From positions 804,060 to 868,059 of the forward strand of contig NZ_FORC01000001.1 of assembly GCF_900113905.1 (NCBI RefSeq): 64,000 nt of DNA. Reading direction: 5' to 3'. Position 1 is the stretch's first letter. Each line of letters opens with the position of its first letter. This DNA is from Phytopseudomonas argentinensis. Lineage in GTDB: Bacteria > Pseudomonadota > Gammaproteobacteria > Pseudomonadales > Pseudomonadaceae. The notes under the pieces were generated by a model, which saw only the letters and a list, made by a program, of their open reading frames with translations, did no database searches and had not been told where the DNA came from. Below are positions 26,531 to 36,632 of this stretch, one piece after another. Position numbers and translations under genes: made by a program.

Positions 26531-26660
26531 CATGAACTCCTTGCTTGTGGCGATAGGGTTCTGGGTTAGTGGCTTGAAACGGCGGAGAGTGCCCCAGCTT
26601 TTTCGTTCACAACAGGCACGGCCACCATCGGCTCGGTAGCCGATCAAGAGCGCAGAAATG

Positions 26661-26692
26661 AAAAAAGGGGCAGCTACGGCTGTAGCTACCCC
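26661..26692 (-). terminator. Intrinsic terminator after der
   Basis: Read on the minus strand, ggggtagctac and gtagctgcccc pair (one G-U) around a short loop and are followed by six T. It lies about 30 bases after the der stop codon. Confidence 0.92.
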
Positions 26693-26723
26693 TCCATTAC
26701 CGGCTGCTGATACCAGCGACCTG

Positions 26724-28196
26724 TCAGCGCTTGTCCTTGCGCTTCTTCTCGGCCTTCTTGTGGTGGCTCATCAGGCGGCGCTTCTTGTTTACCTGGCGGT
26801 CGGTCAGGGTGTTCTTGTTACCCTCGTAGGGGTTTTCGCCACCCTTGTACTCGATGCGGATCGGCGTACCGACCAGTTTCAGTACGCGACGATAGGTGTT
26901 CTCCAGGTAACGGGAATAGGCCCGCGGTACAGCGTCGACCTGATTACCGTGGATCACGATCAGCGGCGGGTTGGCACCACCCAGGTGAGCGTAACGCAGC
27001 TTGATGCGGCGACCGTTGACCAGCGGCGGCTGGTGCTCCTGCACGGCATCCTCGAGGATCTGCGTCAGGCGGCTGGTCGGCCAGCGGGTAATCGCCGACT
27101 GGAACGAGGCCTGCACCGATTTGTACAGGTGACCCACGCCGGTGCCGTGCAGCGCCGAGATGAAGTGGATATCGGCGAAGTCGACGAAGAACAGCCGGCG
27201 TTGCAGCTCGGTCTTCACGTAGTCGCGCTCGCTGGGCTCCATGCCATCCCACTTGTTCAAGGCGATGACCAGCGCGCGGCCACTCTCGAGCACGAAGCCG
27301 AGCAGGTTGAGGTCGTGGTCGACCACCCCTTCGCGGGCGTCCATGACGAACACCACGACGTTGGAGTCCTGGATGGCCTGCAGCGTTTTGACCACCGAGA
27401 ACTTCTCCACCGCCTCGAAGATCTTGCCACGGCGGCGCACGCCGGCGGTGTCGATCAGCGTGTACTTCTCGTCGTCACGCTCGAAGGGAATGTAGATGCT
27501 GTCGCGAGTGGTGCCGGCCTGGTCGTAGACGATGACCCTGTCTTCACCGAGCATGCGGTTGACCAGGGTCGACTTGCCGACATTGGGGCGGCCGATGATG
27601 GCCAGCTTGATGCCGTCCTTCTCGCTCGGGCCGGGAATGCGCTTGGCTTCCTCGCCCTCGGCCACTTCTTCGGGCTCTTCGCCTTCAGCGGGCTCGCCGG
27701 CATCCTTGGGGAAGCTGCCCAGGGCGGCTTCGAGCATCTGGGTGATGCCACGGCCATGGGCACCGGCGATGGCCAGGGCTTCGCCCATGCCCAGCGGCGC
27801 GAATTCGGCGCGGGCCAGGTCAGGGTCAAGATTGTCGACCTTGTTGACCACCAGGAAGCTGCGCTTGTTGCGCTTGCGCAGGTGCTCGCCAATCATCTGG
27901 TCGGAGGCGGACAACCCGGCACGGGCGTCGACCAGGAAAAGCACGGCATCGGCTTCCTCGATGGCCTGCAGGGACTGCTCGGCCATCTTCGCGTCGATGC
28001 CCTCCTCGTCACCGGAGATACCGCCGGTGTCGATCACGATATAGGTACGTCCCTGCCACTTGGCCTCGCCGTACTGGCGGTCGCGGGTCAGACCCGAAAG
28101 ATCCCCGACGATCGCGTCGCGGGTGCGGGTCAGGCGGTTGAACAAGGTGGATTTGCCGACGTTCGGCCGGCCCACCAGGGCAATTACGGGAACCAT
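26724..28196 (-). CDS. der: Ribosome-assembly GTPase Der (EngA)
   Basis: 490 residues. ATG 28196 has GGAGA six bases upstream. Two consecutive GTPase domains are seen, each with GRPNVGKST (near residues 8-16 and about 200), DTGG / DTAG, and NKVD / NKWD motifs. A C-terminal KH-like domain ends in a Lys/Arg-rich tail ([20 protein letters not shown]). An acidic linker ([17 protein letters not shown]) joins the two G domains. Der is essential for 50S subunit maturation. It is the last gene of the bamB/hisS block but separated from bamB by a terminator-like hairpin. Confidence 0.97.
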   Translation of the reverse strand: MVPVIALVGRPNVGKSTLFNRLTRTRDAIVGDLSGLTRDRQYGEAKWQGRTYIVIDTGGISGDEEGIDAKMAEQSLQAIEEADAVLFLVDARAGLSASDQMIGEHLRKRNKRSFLVVNKVDNLDPDLARAEFAPLGMGEALAIAGAHGRGITQMLEAALGSFPKDAGEPAEGEEPEEVAEGEEAKRIPGPSEKDGIKLAIIGRPNVGKSTLVNRMLGEDRVIVYDQAGTTRDSIYIPFERDDEKYTLIDTAGVRRRGKIFEAVEKFSVVKTLQAIQDSNVVVFVMDAREGVVDHDLNLLGFVLESGRALVIALNKWDGMEPSERDYVKTELQRRLFFVDFADIHFISALHGTGVGHLYKSVQASFQSAITRWPTSRLTQILEDAVQEHQPPLVNGRRIKLRYAHLGGANPPLIVIHGNQVDAVPRAYSRYLENTYRRVLKLVGTPIRIEYKGGENPYEGNKNTLTDRQVNKKRRLMSHHKKAEKKRKDKR

Positions 28197-28220
28197 TCGG
28201 CTCTCCACTTCGTTATTTCA

Positions 28221-28252
28221 AAAAATACAAAAGCCGCTGCACAGGCAGCGGC
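28221..28252 (-). terminator. Hairpin between bamB and der
   Basis: On the minus strand gccgctgc (28252-28245) and gcagcggc (28240-28233) enclose a four-base loop and are followed by ttttgtattttt. It fits an intrinsic terminator after bamB. It would attenuate read-through into der, which may have its own promoter. Confidence 0.8.
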
Positions 28253-28313
28253 CGCAAAATCTCGCACTATCCGCCCCGCTCGCCTGGCACTGCCAGGCGA
28301 ACAGAGCCGGGGC

Positions 28314-29453
28314 TCACTTGATGGTCAGGGCCACCAGTTTGCCGCCGTTGCCGAAGGCATACAGCCAGTCGCCGACCACCAACGGGCGGGCGCGCAGACC
28401 GTCGCTGTCGATGCGGGTACGGCCGACAAAGCGACCGTCGACCTGGCTGATCAGGTGCAGATAGCCCTCAAAGTCACCAAACGCAACGTAGCTGGAGAAC
28501 ACCGCGGGCGACGACAACTGGCGGCGCGCCAGGGCATCGTTGGTCCACAGTGCCGACGCCGAACGCTCATCGATGCTTTCCACGGTGCCACTGGCCAGGG
28601 TCACGTACACGTTACCAAAACCCTGGGCCACGCCCATGGAGCTGGACGCCTCGCGTTGCCAGATCACCCGGCCGCTCTGCAGATCCAGCGCCGCAACGCG
28701 GCCCTGGTAGGTGACCACGTACAGCTGGCCACCGGAGAGCAGCAGGCCGCCATCGATATCGACGATACGGTCGAGCTCGGAGCGACCCTGGGGAATGGCC
28801 ACGCGCTGTTCCCAGACCGGGATGCCGCGCTGCACGTCCAGGGCGACAACCTTGCCGCTGGACAGGCCGGCGATGGCCAGCTGATTGGTCAACAGCGGGC
28901 TGCCGGTACCGCGCAGGGTCAGCACGGCCGGGGTGTTCTCGAAGATCCAGCGTTGCTGGCCGCTATAGGCGTCCAGTGCGACAAGGGTGTCGTCCTGGGT
29001 CTGTACCAGCACGGTGTCGCTGCTGATGGCCGGGGCGGACAGCACTTCGCTCGGCACGCGGGCGCGCCATTTCTCCTCACCGCTGGACGAATCCAGGGCG
29101 ATCACCTCACCCTTGAGGGTGCCGACCACGATCATTCCGTAGCCCGCCGCCACGGCGCCGGAAACCGGAACGTCCAGCTCCTGCTTCCAGGCCACCTTGC
29201 CGGTCATGCGATCCATGGCCACGACCAGGCCTTCGACGTCGGCGGCGAAGATCTGCTCGCCATCGACCACCGGCTCGAGCATGTTGTAGATGTCGCCCTG
29301 ACCACTACCGATCGAGCGACTCCACTCTTTCTGCAGCTTCACTTCCTCGGTGAACTTGGGAAGTTCGGCAGGCGGCAGTTCTTTCTTGCTGTTGCTGCTG
29401 CAACCCACGGCCAGAACGGCCAGGGCCAGCAGTGCGGCATTCTTCCAGCGCAT
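28314..29453 (-). CDS. bamB: Outer-membrane assembly lipoprotein BamB
   Basis: 379 residues. The start MRWKNAALLALAVLAVGC with its lipobox is taken at ATG 29453; an ATG at 29465 overlaps the upstream gene's stop but has its ribosome site too close. The mature chain is an eight-bladed beta-propeller with repeated GKVVALD, GEVIALDSSSGEEKW and GRVAALDLQSGRVIWQ units (PQQ-like repeats without PQQ). BamB is a periplasmic-face part of the BAM complex that inserts beta-barrel proteins. It is directly coupled to the YfgM-like gene upstream. Confidence 0.95.
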   Translation of the reverse strand: MRWKNAALLALAVLAVGCSSNSKKELPPAELPKFTEEVKLQKEWSRSIGSGQGDIYNMLEPVVDGEQIFAADVEGLVVAMDRMTGKVAWKQELDVPVSGAVAAGYGMIVVGTLKGEVIALDSSSGEEKWRARVPSEVLSAPAISSDTVLVQTQDDTLVALDAYSGQQRWIFENTPAVLTLRGTGSPLLTNQLAIAGLSSGKVVALDVQRGIPVWEQRVAIPQGRSELDRIVDIDGGLLLSGGQLYVVTYQGRVAALDLQSGRVIWQREASSSMGVAQGFGNVYVTLASGTVESIDERSASALWTNDALARRQLSSPAVFSSYVAFGDFEGYLHLISQVDGRFVGRTRIDSDGLRARPLVVGDWLYAFGNGGKLVALTIK

Positions 29454-29457
29454 CACG

Positions 29458-30102
29458 TCATGCATCCCCTTTGGCCAGGTCGTCGATCTTCAGTTGCAGA
29501 CCACCGACGGCAGCCTCTTCAGCCAGCGCACCCTTGGCTTTCACGTAGGCGGCATGGGCGTCGTCGGTACGACCCAGCTTCACCAGCAGGTCACCCCTGA
29601 GCTCTTCGCGGCTGGCCAGGAAGGCCTGGTCGGCATCGCCATCGAGCAGCTTGAGCGCTTCGTCAGCCTTGTCCTGGGCAGCCAGCACGCGAGCCAGGCG
29701 CTGACGGGCGAGTTCGCCCAGGGTCTCGTTGGCCGGCTTGTCGACCACGCTGCGCAGCTCGGTGGCGGCGTCGTCGAGCTTACCGGACTCGACCGCGACC
29801 TTGGCCACGAACAGGCTGCCGTACTGGGCGTACTGGGTACCGCCGAAGTCTTTCTTCAGCTCACCGGCGAGGGCTGCGACCTTGGCGGCGTCCGGCTGAC
29901 CACTCGGGGTCATGGCCGACTCCAGCAGTTGCTGATAGACCACCGATGCGCCCTGCGCCTGGTTGGCCTGATACTTCTGCCAAGCCTGCCAGCCGAATAC
30001 CGCGATCAACGCCAGGGCGCCGCCCGCCAGCAGTGGCTTGCCGTTACGATCCCACCAGTCTTTCAGGCCGGCCAGTTCATCATCATCGCTGTTCAACGCC
30101 AC
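29458..30102 (-). CDS. YfgM-like tetratricopeptide membrane protein
   Basis: 214 residues. A GTG start at 30102 follows GAGGAG with normal spacing. The N-terminus is cytoplasmic and acidic (NSDDDELAGLKDWWDRNG), then comes one membrane helix (LLAGGALALIAVFGWQAW) and a periplasmic TPR-like region with helical repeats (ALKLLDGDADQAFLASREELRGDLLVKLGRTDDAHAAY). This is the YfgM/DUF2133 family, an ancillary SecYEG-associated protein in E. coli encoded between hisS and bamB, the same position as here. Confidence 0.9.
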   Translation of the reverse strand: MALNSDDDELAGLKDWWDRNGKPLLAGGALALIAVFGWQAWQKYQANQAQGASVVYQQLLESAMTPSGQPDAAKVAALAGELKKDFGGTQYAQYGSLFVAKVAVESGKLDDAATELRSVVDKPANETLGELARQRLARVLAAQDKADEALKLLDGDADQAFLASREELRGDLLVKLGRTDDAHAAYVKAKGALAEEAAVGGLQLKIDDLAKGDA

Positions 30103-30129
30103 CCCAATACTCCTCAATCGCTAAATCGC

Positions 30130-31419
30130 TCAAGCCTGCTGGGTGCAGGATGCCAGATGGTCGGCAAGATCCGACCAGGCAATGCTTTGTTGTTCGCTGT
30201 CATCGCGCAAAGGTTTGCAACCTACCACGCGCTTGGCCAGTTCGTCCTCACCGAGAATCAGAGCATACAGCGCTCCGCTCTTGTCGGCCTTCTTGAACTG
30301 GCTCTTGAAGCTGCCACCGCCGGCGTTGACCAGCAGACGCAGCCCCGGAACCTGATTACGCACCTCTTCGGCCAGGGCCAGTGCAGCCAGCTCGGCAGCT
30401 TCACCGAAGGCGCAGATAAAGGCGTCGGCCGGGCGGTTCAACTCGGCGGGCACGCACTGCAGGGTTTCCAGCAGCAGCACCAGGCGTTCGACGCCCATGG
30501 CGAAGCCCACGCCCGGGGTCGGCTTGCCGCCGAACTGGGTGATCAGGCCGTCGTACCGGCCACCGCCACAGACGGTACCCTGGGAGCCGAGCTTGTCGGT
30601 CACCCACTCGAAGGCGGTACGGCTGTAGTAGTCCAAGCCGCGAACCAGCTTCTGGTTGATCTGGTACTGGATGCCGACCGCGTCCAGACGCGCCTTGAGC
30701 CCCTCGAAGTGGGCCAGGGATTCGGCATCCAGGTAGTCGTGCAGGCGCGGTGCGTCCACCAGCAGAGCCTGGGTTTCCGGCACCTTGCTGTCGAGGATAC
30801 GCAGCGGATTGGTGGTCATGCGCCGCTGGCTGTCCTCGTCGAGACGGTCGAAGCGCTCCTGTAGATATGCGACCAGGGCCTTGCGGTAGGCGGCGCGCGC
30901 CTCGCTGGAACCCAGGCTGTTGAGCTGCAGGGTCACCGCGTCGGCCAGGCCGAGCTGCTTCCACAGGCGCCAGGTCAGGGTGATCAGCTCGGCGTCGATG
31001 TCCGGCCCGGGCAGGTTGAACACTTCCACACCGATCTGGTGGAACTGGCGATAGCGGCCTTTCTGCGGCTTCTCGTAACGGAACATCGGGCCCGCGTACC
31101 ACAGCTTCTGCACCTGCCCACCCCCGGTCAGGCCATGCTCGAGCACGGCGCGCACGCAGCCGGCAGTGCCTTCGGGGCGCAGGGTCAGGGATTCGTTGTT
31201 GCGGTCAAGAAAGGTGTACATCTCCTTGTCGACCACATCGGTGCCCTCACCGATACCACGGGCAAACAGGTCGGTGAACTCGAGGATCGGCAGGCGGATT
31301 TCCTGATAGCCGTAGCTATCCAGCAAGCTCGCCAGGGTGGTTTCCAGATAGCGCCAGGCCGGGGTTTGCTGCGGCAGGATATCGTTCATGCCACGAATGG
31401 CTTGCAGGGACTTGCTCAC
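30130..31419 (-). CDS. hisS: Histidyl-tRNA synthetase
   Basis: 429 residues, starting with GTG at 31419 behind AAGGAAG. Class II synthetase: motif 1 near [20 protein letters not shown], motif 2 [12 protein letters not shown], the histidine-specific [13 protein letters not shown] and GGGRYDGL, and motif 3 [13 protein letters not shown]-terminal anticodon-binding domain follows ([24 protein letters not shown]). It charges tRNA-His in the cytoplasm. It is followed by the YfgM-like gene after 27 bases, so the two are probably in one operon. Confidence 0.97.
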   Translation of the reverse strand: MSKSLQAIRGMNDILPQQTPAWRYLETTLASLLDSYGYQEIRLPILEFTDLFARGIGEGTDVVDKEMYTFLDRNNESLTLRPEGTAGCVRAVLEHGLTGGGQVQKLWYAGPMFRYEKPQKGRYRQFHQIGVEVFNLPGPDIDAELITLTWRLWKQLGLADAVTLQLNSLGSSEARAAYRKALVAYLQERFDRLDEDSQRRMTTNPLRILDSKVPETQALLVDAPRLHDYLDAESLAHFEGLKARLDAVGIQYQINQKLVRGLDYYSRTAFEWVTDKLGSQGTVCGGGRYDGLITQFGGKPTPGVGFAMGVERLVLLLETLQCVPAELNRPADAFICAFGEAAELAALALAEEVRNQVPGLRLLVNAGGGSFKSQFKKADKSGALYALILGEDELAKRVVGCKPLRDDSEQQSIAWSDLADHLASCTQQA

Positions 31420-31439
31420 TTGTCTTCCTTAAGCGCGGC

Positions 31440-32552
31440 TCAGCCGCGCACGATCACAGCCGCATCGGCTGCGGCCTTCTCGGCGGCCTTTTCGCGGATC
31501 AGCTTTTCCAGCTCATCCACCAGATTGGTATTGGTCAGCTTCGAGGCTGGTTTGCCATCGATGTACACCAGATTGTTCGGGCTGCCGCCAGTCAGGCCGA
31601 TATGCGCTTCCTTGGCTTCGCCAGGGCCGTTGACCACGCAGCCGATCACCGCGACATCCAGCGGTACCAGCAGGTCTTCCACGCGGGTTTCCAGCTCGTT
31701 CATGGTCTTGACCACGTCGAAGTTCTGGCGCGAGCAGCTTGGGCAGGCGATGAAGTTGATGCCCCGCGAGCGCAGGCGCAGCGACTTGAGGATATCGAAG
31801 CCGACCTTGATCTCTTCCACCGGATCGGCAGCCAGCGAGATGCGGATGGTGTCGCCGATGCCATCGGCGAGCAGCATGCCCAGGCCCACCGAAGACTTCA
31901 CGGTACCGGAGCGCAGGCCGCCGGCTTCGGTGATGCCCAGGTGCAGCGGCTGTTCGATCTGCTTGGCCAGCAGGCGGTAGGCCTCGACCGCCATGAACAC
32001 GTCGGAGGCCTTCACGCTGACCTTGAAGTCCGGGAAGTTCAGACGGTCGAGATGCTCGACGTGGCGCAGCGCGGACTCGACCAGTGCTTCGGGCGTCGGC
32101 TCACCGTATTTCTTCTGCAGGTCCTTTTCCAGGGAACCGGCGTTGACGCCGATGCGGATCGGGATGCCCTTGTCACGCGCGGCTTCTACCACCGCCTTGA
32201 CGCGATCTTCACGGCCGATGTTGCCCGGGTTGATGCGCAGGCAATCGACACCCAGCTCGGCCACGCGCAGGGCGATCTGGTAGTCGAAATGGATGTCGGC
32301 CACCAGCGGCAGGTTGACCTGCTGCTTGATGCGTCCGAAAGCCTCGGCGGCGTCCATGTCCGGCACCGAGACGCGCACGATATCGGCGCCCGCCGCTTCG
32401 AGGCGACGGATCTGCTCGACGGTGGCGGCGACATCGTTGGTGTCGGTGTTGGTCATGCTCTGCACGGCGATCGGCGCATCACCGCCGACCGGAACCGAGC
32501 CGACCCAGATCTTGCGAGAGAGACGACGTTTGATTGGTGATTCACCGTGCAT
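31440..32552 (-). CDS. ispG: 4-hydroxy-3-methylbut-2-enyl diphosphate synthase (IspG)
   Basis: 370 residues. ATG 32552 ([18 protein letters not shown]) is used; it starts one base after the rodZ stop codon. A TIM-barrel part ([32 protein letters not shown]) is followed by the iron-sulfur end with [10 protein letters not shown] and [10 protein letters not shown], supplying the three cysteines for a 4Fe-4S cluster. It converts methylerythritol cyclodiphosphate to HMBPP in the MEP isoprenoid pathway. Tightly packed in the pilF-rodZ-ispG-hisS order typical of Pseudomonas. Confidence 0.97.
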   Translation of the reverse strand: MHGESPIKRRLSRKIWVGSVPVGGDAPIAVQSMTNTDTNDVAATVEQIRRLEAAGADIVRVSVPDMDAAEAFGRIKQQVNLPLVADIHFDYQIALRVAELGVDCLRINPGNIGREDRVKAVVEAARDKGIPIRIGVNAGSLEKDLQKKYGEPTPEALVESALRHVEHLDRLNFPDFKVSVKASDVFMAVEAYRLLAKQIEQPLHLGITEAGGLRSGTVKSSVGLGMLLADGIGDTIRISLAADPVEEIKVGFDILKSLRLRSRGINFIACPSCSRQNFDVVKTMNELETRVEDLLVPLDVAVIGCVVNGPGEAKEAHIGLTGGSPNNLVYIDGKPASKLTNTNLVDELEKLIREKAAEKAAADAAVIVRG

Positions 32553-32553
32553 A

Positions 32554-33558
32554 TTACTGGCCACCCAACTTCAAGCGTGCGGTTTCACCGGAGATATGCG
32601 GCGTCACGTCGACCGCGGCACCGTTATAGGTCACCTGAGCACCACGGGCAAAGCCCAGGCGCAGTTCCATGGGCGCCTTCCCTCGGGCATCGAGGCTGTC
32701 GCCGGCGCGTTTCAGACCGCTGGCGATGACCTTGCCATTGGCATCGGTCACCTGAACCCAGCAATCGGCGGTGAATTTCAAACTCACCAGGCCTTCACCC
32801 GCAGCCACCGGGGCCTGGGGCTGGGCGGCAGGGCTAGCAGGCGCTTGCGCCGCTGGTGCAGCGGGAGCATTCGGTGCGCTCGGTTCGGTCGGCGCAGGAG
32901 CGGGCTCAACGGGCGCGGCTTGGGCCGGCGGGTTCTGTTCCAGCAGTTCGCTCGCCGTGGCTTCCGGCGCGGTGCCTTCCGGCTGCTCGGCAGCCACGCC
33001 CGGCAGCGGCAATTCGGTGCCCTGGCTCTGGGCTTCCGCCACGGCCTGATCTTCCGGCTCGTCGAGCGGATGGATCTGCGTACTGCCATCGGCGCCATCG
33101 ACTTCGACATGGCCGAGACCGACATTCTTCAGGTCGTCGATCTGCCAGCCCTGGTCCTGCCACCAGTAGAAGCAGGCACTGCCCACGCCAACCAGCAAGA
33201 GGAAGCTGACCAGACGCAGGATGCTCTGCGAATAGCGGGTCGGCTCTTCGATGCGGCCCAGCGCATGCACGCTGCTGCCGGTGGCATTACTGCCGGTGAA
33301 CTGATCGAAGTCGGCCACCAGGGGCGCCTGCTCCAGGCCCAGCAATTTCGCGTAGGCGCGAATGTACCCGCGCGAGAAGGTATTGCCCGGCAGCTTGTCG
33401 AACTCGCCGGCCTCCAGCTGGCTCAGGCGCATCGGGGTGAGGTTGAGCTGGGTCGCCACTTCGGCCACCGACCAGCCCCTGCTCTCACGCGCCGCACGCA
33501 GGGCTTCTCCAGGATTGACGCGATGAGCTGCTGCAACTTCAGGTTGGGCCGCTTTCAT
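32554..33558 (-). CDS. rodZ: Cytoskeletal membrane protein RodZ
   Basis: 334 residues. An N-terminal HTH_25-type domain (about 14-85; [44 protein letters not shown]) binds MreB in this family. One membrane helix follows (about 113-132; [21 protein letters not shown]). Then comes a long Pro/Ala/Glu-rich periplasmic linker and a small C-terminal DUF4115 beta domain ([19 protein letters not shown]). RodZ helps set rod shape. Its ATG overlaps the pilF stop (ATGA), showing coupling. Confidence 0.93.
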   Translation of the reverse strand: MKAAQPEVAAAHRVNPGEALRAARESRGWSVAEVATQLNLTPMRLSQLEAGEFDKLPGNTFSRGYIRAYAKLLGLEQAPLVADFDQFTGSNATGSSVHALGRIEEPTRYSQSILRLVSFLLLVGVGSACFYWWQDQGWQIDDLKNVGLGHVEVDGADGSTQIHPLDEPEDQAVAEAQSQGTELPLPGVAAEQPEGTAPEATASELLEQNPPAQAAPVEPAPAPTEPSAPNAPAAPAAQAPASPAAQPQAPVAAGEGLVSLKFTADCWVQVTDANGKVIASGLKRAGDSLDARGKAPMELRLGFARGAQVTYNGAAVDVTPHISGETARLKLGGQ

Positions 33559-34319
33559 CTTTGCTCCGACAGATATTGCTGATACTCCGGCGTACCGGGA
33601 TAAAGACGTTTCAACTGCAGGCCGAGGCTGGCAGCACGGTCACGATCCTCGAAGATCGTGGCCAGGCGCGCGCCCAGCAACAGGCTACGGGCGTTCTGCT
33701 CGGAAATGGCGCTGAAACTCTCGTAATAGCTGCGCGCCGGCACGTATTGGCGATCCTCGAAGGAGAGATTGGCCATCTCCAGCAAGGCACGTGGCTGGCG
33801 GCTATTGAGGCGCAACGAGCGCTCGAAATAGCTTTTGGCCTGCTCACGCTGGTTGAGCATCATGGCGGTCATGCCCATGTTTTCGAAGACCCGCGCGCGC
33901 TCCGGATAGAGGCTGTCCTCGGCGGCCAGGCTGTAGCGCTCCATGGCTTCCTTGTAGCGTTTCTGCTCGAACAGGAAGCCACCGTAGTTGTTCAGCAGGC
34001 GCGCGTCCCTGGGGTTGTTCGACAACGACTTGCGGAAATGTTCATCAGCCAGCTTGGGTTCCATCTCACGCTGGAACACCAGAGCCAGTACCGCATGTGC
34101 GTCGGGCGCGGACGAGTCGATATCCAGCGCGTTCTTCAACGGTACCTTGGCCGGCCCCGTTTCGCCCTGCTGCAGGTAACCGATGCCCAGCTGCACGAAC
34201 GAGTCGTAGGCCTTCTTGCGCCCTTCGGAAGTCTTCATCGGATCGACATCACCGGTCGACACGCAGGCGGTGAGCAGACTGGCACCGAACAACAGCAGCA
34301 GGGAACGCAGCACGGTCAT
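33555..34319 (-). CDS. pilF: Type IV pilus pilotin lipoprotein PilF
   Basis: 254 residues. ATG 34319 follows GAGAGG; the open frame upstream overlaps rlmN and is discarded. A lipoprotein signal (MTVLRSLLLLFGASLLTAC) precedes six TPR-type repeats, for example AYDSFVQLGIGYLQQGETGPAKVPLKNAL and LLNNYGGFLFEQKRYKEAMERY. The sequence matches the Pseudomonas PilF pilotin, which is needed for localisation and multimerisation of the PilQ secretin in the outer membrane. Confidence 0.93.
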   Translation of the reverse strand: MTVLRSLLLLFGASLLTACVSTGDVDPMKTSEGRKKAYDSFVQLGIGYLQQGETGPAKVPLKNALDIDSSAPDAHAVLALVFQREMEPKLADEHFRKSLSNNPRDARLLNNYGGFLFEQKRYKEAMERYSLAAEDSLYPERARVFENMGMTAMMLNQREQAKSYFERSLRLNSRQPRALLEMANLSFEDRQYVPARSYYESFSAISEQNARSLLLGARLATIFEDRDRAASLGLQLKRLYPGTPEYQQYLSEQR

Positions 34320-34329
34320 GGAGATCCTC

Positions 34330-35478
34330 TCAGGTACGACTGGCAGTGGGGCGAGCGGCATCGGCGTCGCCATTGAGCTGGCGCACGGCAATGTAGCGTT
34401 CGCTGCGGCGGGTACGGTCCATGACCTGACCAACCAGCTGCCCACAAGCGGCGTCGATGTCTTCGCCACGGGTGGTACGCACCGTGACGTTATGCCCGGC
34501 TTTTTGCAACAGTTCCTGGAAGCGGCGAATCGCGTTATTGCTCGGACGCTCGTAACCCGAATGGGGGAACGGGTTGAACGGAATCAGGTTGATCTTGCAC
34601 GGGATGTCGGCCAGCAAGGTGATCATCTGCTCGGCGTGCTCGAGTCTATCGTTGACGTCCTTGAGCAGGGTGTACTCGACTGTTAACACACGTTTCTCGC
34701 CAAGACGGGAAATGTAGCGTTTGCAGGCGGCCAGCAGCATGTCCAGCGGGTACTTCTTGTTGATCGGTACCAGCTGGCTGCGCAGCTCGTCATTCGGCGC
34801 GTGCAGCGACAGCGCCAGGGACACGTCGATGACCTCGGCGAGCTTGTCGATCATCGGCACCACACCGGAAGTCGACAGCGTCACCTTGCGCTTGGAGATG
34901 CCGTAGCCGAGGTCGTCCATCATGATCTTCATGGCCGAGACGACGTTGTCGAAGTTCAGCAGTGGTTCGCCCATGCCCATCATCACCACGTTGGTGATGG
35001 CGCGGTCGATCTTCGCTGGCACGCTGCCGAACGACTTGTTGGCGATCCATACCTGGCCGATGATCTCGGCGCTGGTCAGGTCGCTGTTGAAACCTTGCTT
35101 GCCCGTGGAGCAGAAGCTGCAGTCCAGGGCACAGCCGGCTTGCGAGGAAACGCACAGGGTGCCACGCCCACCTTGGGGGATGTACACGGTTTCCACGCAG
35201 CTGCCCGACGCCACGCGCACTACCCACTTGCGCGTGCCATCGGTGGAAATGTCTTCGCTGACCACTTCGGGCCCACGAATGTAGGCAGCGGCCCCGAGCT
35301 TCTCGCGCAAGGCCTTGCCAACGTTGGTCATGGCGGCGAAATCATCGACGCCAAAGTGGTGAATCCACTTCATGACCTGACCGGCACGAAAGCGCTTTTC
35401 TCCGAGCTTCTCGAAGAACTGCTCCATTTCCGGCTGGGTCAGGCCCAGCAGGTTGATTTTGCCATTCGTGTCGGTCAT
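34330..35478 (-). CDS. rlmN: Radical SAM methyltransferase RlmN
   Basis: 382 residues. The radical-SAM cysteines are in [11 protein letters not shown] (CxxxCxxC). Further family features are [37 protein letters not shown] and the methyl-carrying Cys in DIDAACGQL near the C-terminus. It methylates A2503 of 23S rRNA and A37 of some tRNAs, using two SAM. An AAGGTG box precedes ATG 35478. It sits 24 bases after ndk in the same direction. Confidence 0.97.
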   Translation of the reverse strand: MTDTNGKINLLGLTQPEMEQFFEKLGEKRFRAGQVMKWIHHFGVDDFAAMTNVGKALREKLGAAAYIRGPEVVSEDISTDGTRKWVVRVASGSCVETVYIPQGGRGTLCVSSQAGCALDCSFCSTGKQGFNSDLTSAEIIGQVWIANKSFGSVPAKIDRAITNVVMMGMGEPLLNFDNVVSAMKIMMDDLGYGISKRKVTLSTSGVVPMIDKLAEVIDVSLALSLHAPNDELRSQLVPINKKYPLDMLLAACKRYISRLGEKRVLTVEYTLLKDVNDRLEHAEQMITLLADIPCKINLIPFNPFPHSGYERPSNNAIRRFQELLQKAGHNVTVRTTRGEDIDAACGQLVGQVMDRTRRSERYIAVRQLNGDADAARPTASRT

Positions 35479-35502
35479 GACGTCACCTTCGCACGCTTCG
35501 CC

Positions 35503-35934
35503 TTAGCGAATGCGGGCGTTGATCTCGGTAGCGGAGAAGAAGTAAGCGATTTCGCGGGCAGCGGAAGCTTCCGAGTCGGAACCGTGTACCGCGTTCTCGT
35601 CGATGGAAACGGCGAAATCGGCACGGATGGTACCGGCAGCCGCTTCTTTCGGGTTGGTGGCGCCCATCAGCTCACGGTTCTTGGCGATGGCGTTCTCGCC
35701 TTCCAGAACCTGGACGATGACCGGACCGGAAGTCATGAAGGCAACCAGGTCCTTGAAGAAACCGCGCTCGCTGTGCTCGGCGTAGAAGCCAGCGGCTTCA
35801 CGCTCGGACAGTTGCAGTTGCTTGGAGGCAACGATGCGCAGGCCGGCTTCCTCGAAGCGGGTGGTGATCTTGCCAATGACGTTTTTCGCAACGGCATCCG
35901 GCTTGATGATGGAGAAGGTACGTTGAACAGCCAT
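35503..35934 (-). CDS. ndk: Nucleoside diphosphate kinase
   Basis: 143 residues, full length. KPDAV near the start, [11 protein letters not shown], and the phosphohistidine motif NAVHGSDS (His117) are intact. It transfers gamma-phosphate between nucleoside triphosphates and diphosphates. It is the first gene downstream of the isc terminator and is followed by rlmN. Confidence 0.98.
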   Translation of the reverse strand: MAVQRTFSIIKPDAVAKNVIGKITTRFEEAGLRIVASKQLQLSEREAAGFYAEHSERGFFKDLVAFMTSGPVIVQVLEGENAIAKNRELMGATNPKEAAAGTIRADFAVSIDENAVHGSDSEASAAREIAYFFSATEINARIR

Positions 35935-35962
35935 GTGAAACTCCAGAAACAGTGGATTAAAG

Positions 35963-35995
35963 CCAAAAATTAAACCCGCGAATTATACGCGGGTT
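35963..35995 (-). terminator. isc operon terminator with a -10-like loop
   Basis: On the minus strand aacccgcg (35995-35988) and cgcgggtt (35980-35973) pair around the loop tataatt and are followed by taattttt. It ends the isc operon. The loop contains a perfect TATAAT, and ndk starts about 45 bases downstream, so the same sequence may also form the -10 box of an ndk promoter. No good -35 was found at 16-18 bases. Confidence 0.8.
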
Positions 35996-36071
35996 CCAGT
36001 CAAAAGCATAAGAGCGATGGCCCAAGGTGGCACCTGCTCGGCATAAAAGGTCGGGTGTGAGCCGCCCTCAA

Positions 36072-36272
36072 TTACTCTGCTTCTTCGATCCAGGCGGCCT
36101 GAATGGCTTCCAGGACCTTCTCGCCGGCACGCTGCGGGTCGTCGGAAAACTCCGGCAGCTCGACCACCCAGCGATGCAGCTGGACGAAATTGACGTAACG
36201 GGGATCCACATCCGGCTTGCTGTCGGCGAGCTGGATGGCAATTTCGAGCACATCAACCCATTTCAGGCTCAT
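36072..36272 (-). CDS. iscX: IscX, small acidic Fe-S assembly protein
   Basis: 66 residues. The IscX/YfhJ fold is recognisable from WVDVLEIAIQLADSKPDVDPRYVNFVQLHRWVVELPEF and the acidic tail WIEEAE. It binds iron and IscS and modulates cysteine desulfurase activity. Last gene of the isc operon, 15 bases after fdx. Confidence 0.95.
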   Translation of the reverse strand: MSLKWVDVLEIAIQLADSKPDVDPRYVNFVQLHRWVVELPEFSDDPQRAGEKVLEAIQAAWIEEAE

Positions 36273-36287
36273 GTCGTGGCTTCCTGA

Positions 36288-36629
36288 TCAGTGCGGCGCT
36301 TCGGCGGCATGGTTGAGCGAATACTTGGGAATCTCGACGGTAAGGTCCTGCTCACCGACGATCGCCTGGCAGGCCAGGCGCGACTGCGCTTCCAGGCCCC
36401 AGGCCTTGTCGAGGTAATCCTCTTCAAGCTCGTCGGCCTCGTTCAGCGAATCGAAGCCCTTGCGCACGATGCAGTGACAGGTGGTGCAGGCGCATACGCC
36501 GCCGCAGGCACTCTCCATCTCGATGTGGTGCTCGTGGGCCAGCTCCAGGATCGACGTACCGGACGGCGCCTCGACCACCAGCCCCTCGGGGCAGAATTTC
36601 TCGTGGGGCAGAAAAGTTACCAAGGGCAT
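36288..36629 (-). CDS. fdx: ISC-type [2Fe-2S] ferredoxin
   Basis: 113 residues. The adrenodoxin-type cluster ligands are Cys42, Cys48, Cys51 (ACGGVCACTTCHC) and Cys87 (LACQAI), with acidic patches (NEADELEEDYLD) for partner binding. It supplies electrons for Fe-S assembly on IscU. It starts three bases after the hscA stop codon. Confidence 0.97.
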   Translation of the reverse strand: MPLVTFLPHEKFCPEGLVVEAPSGTSILELAHEHHIEMESACGGVCACTTCHCIVRKGFDSLNEADELEEDYLDKAWGLEAQSRLACQAIVGEQDLTVEIPKYSLNHAAEAPH

Positions 36630-36632
36630 CGC

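Noticed and set aside
26658..29600. A 980-codon plus-strand frame across der and bamB
   Set aside because: It crosses two well-supported minus-strand genes and their terminator, and its translation resembles no family. It is a GC-rich shadow frame.
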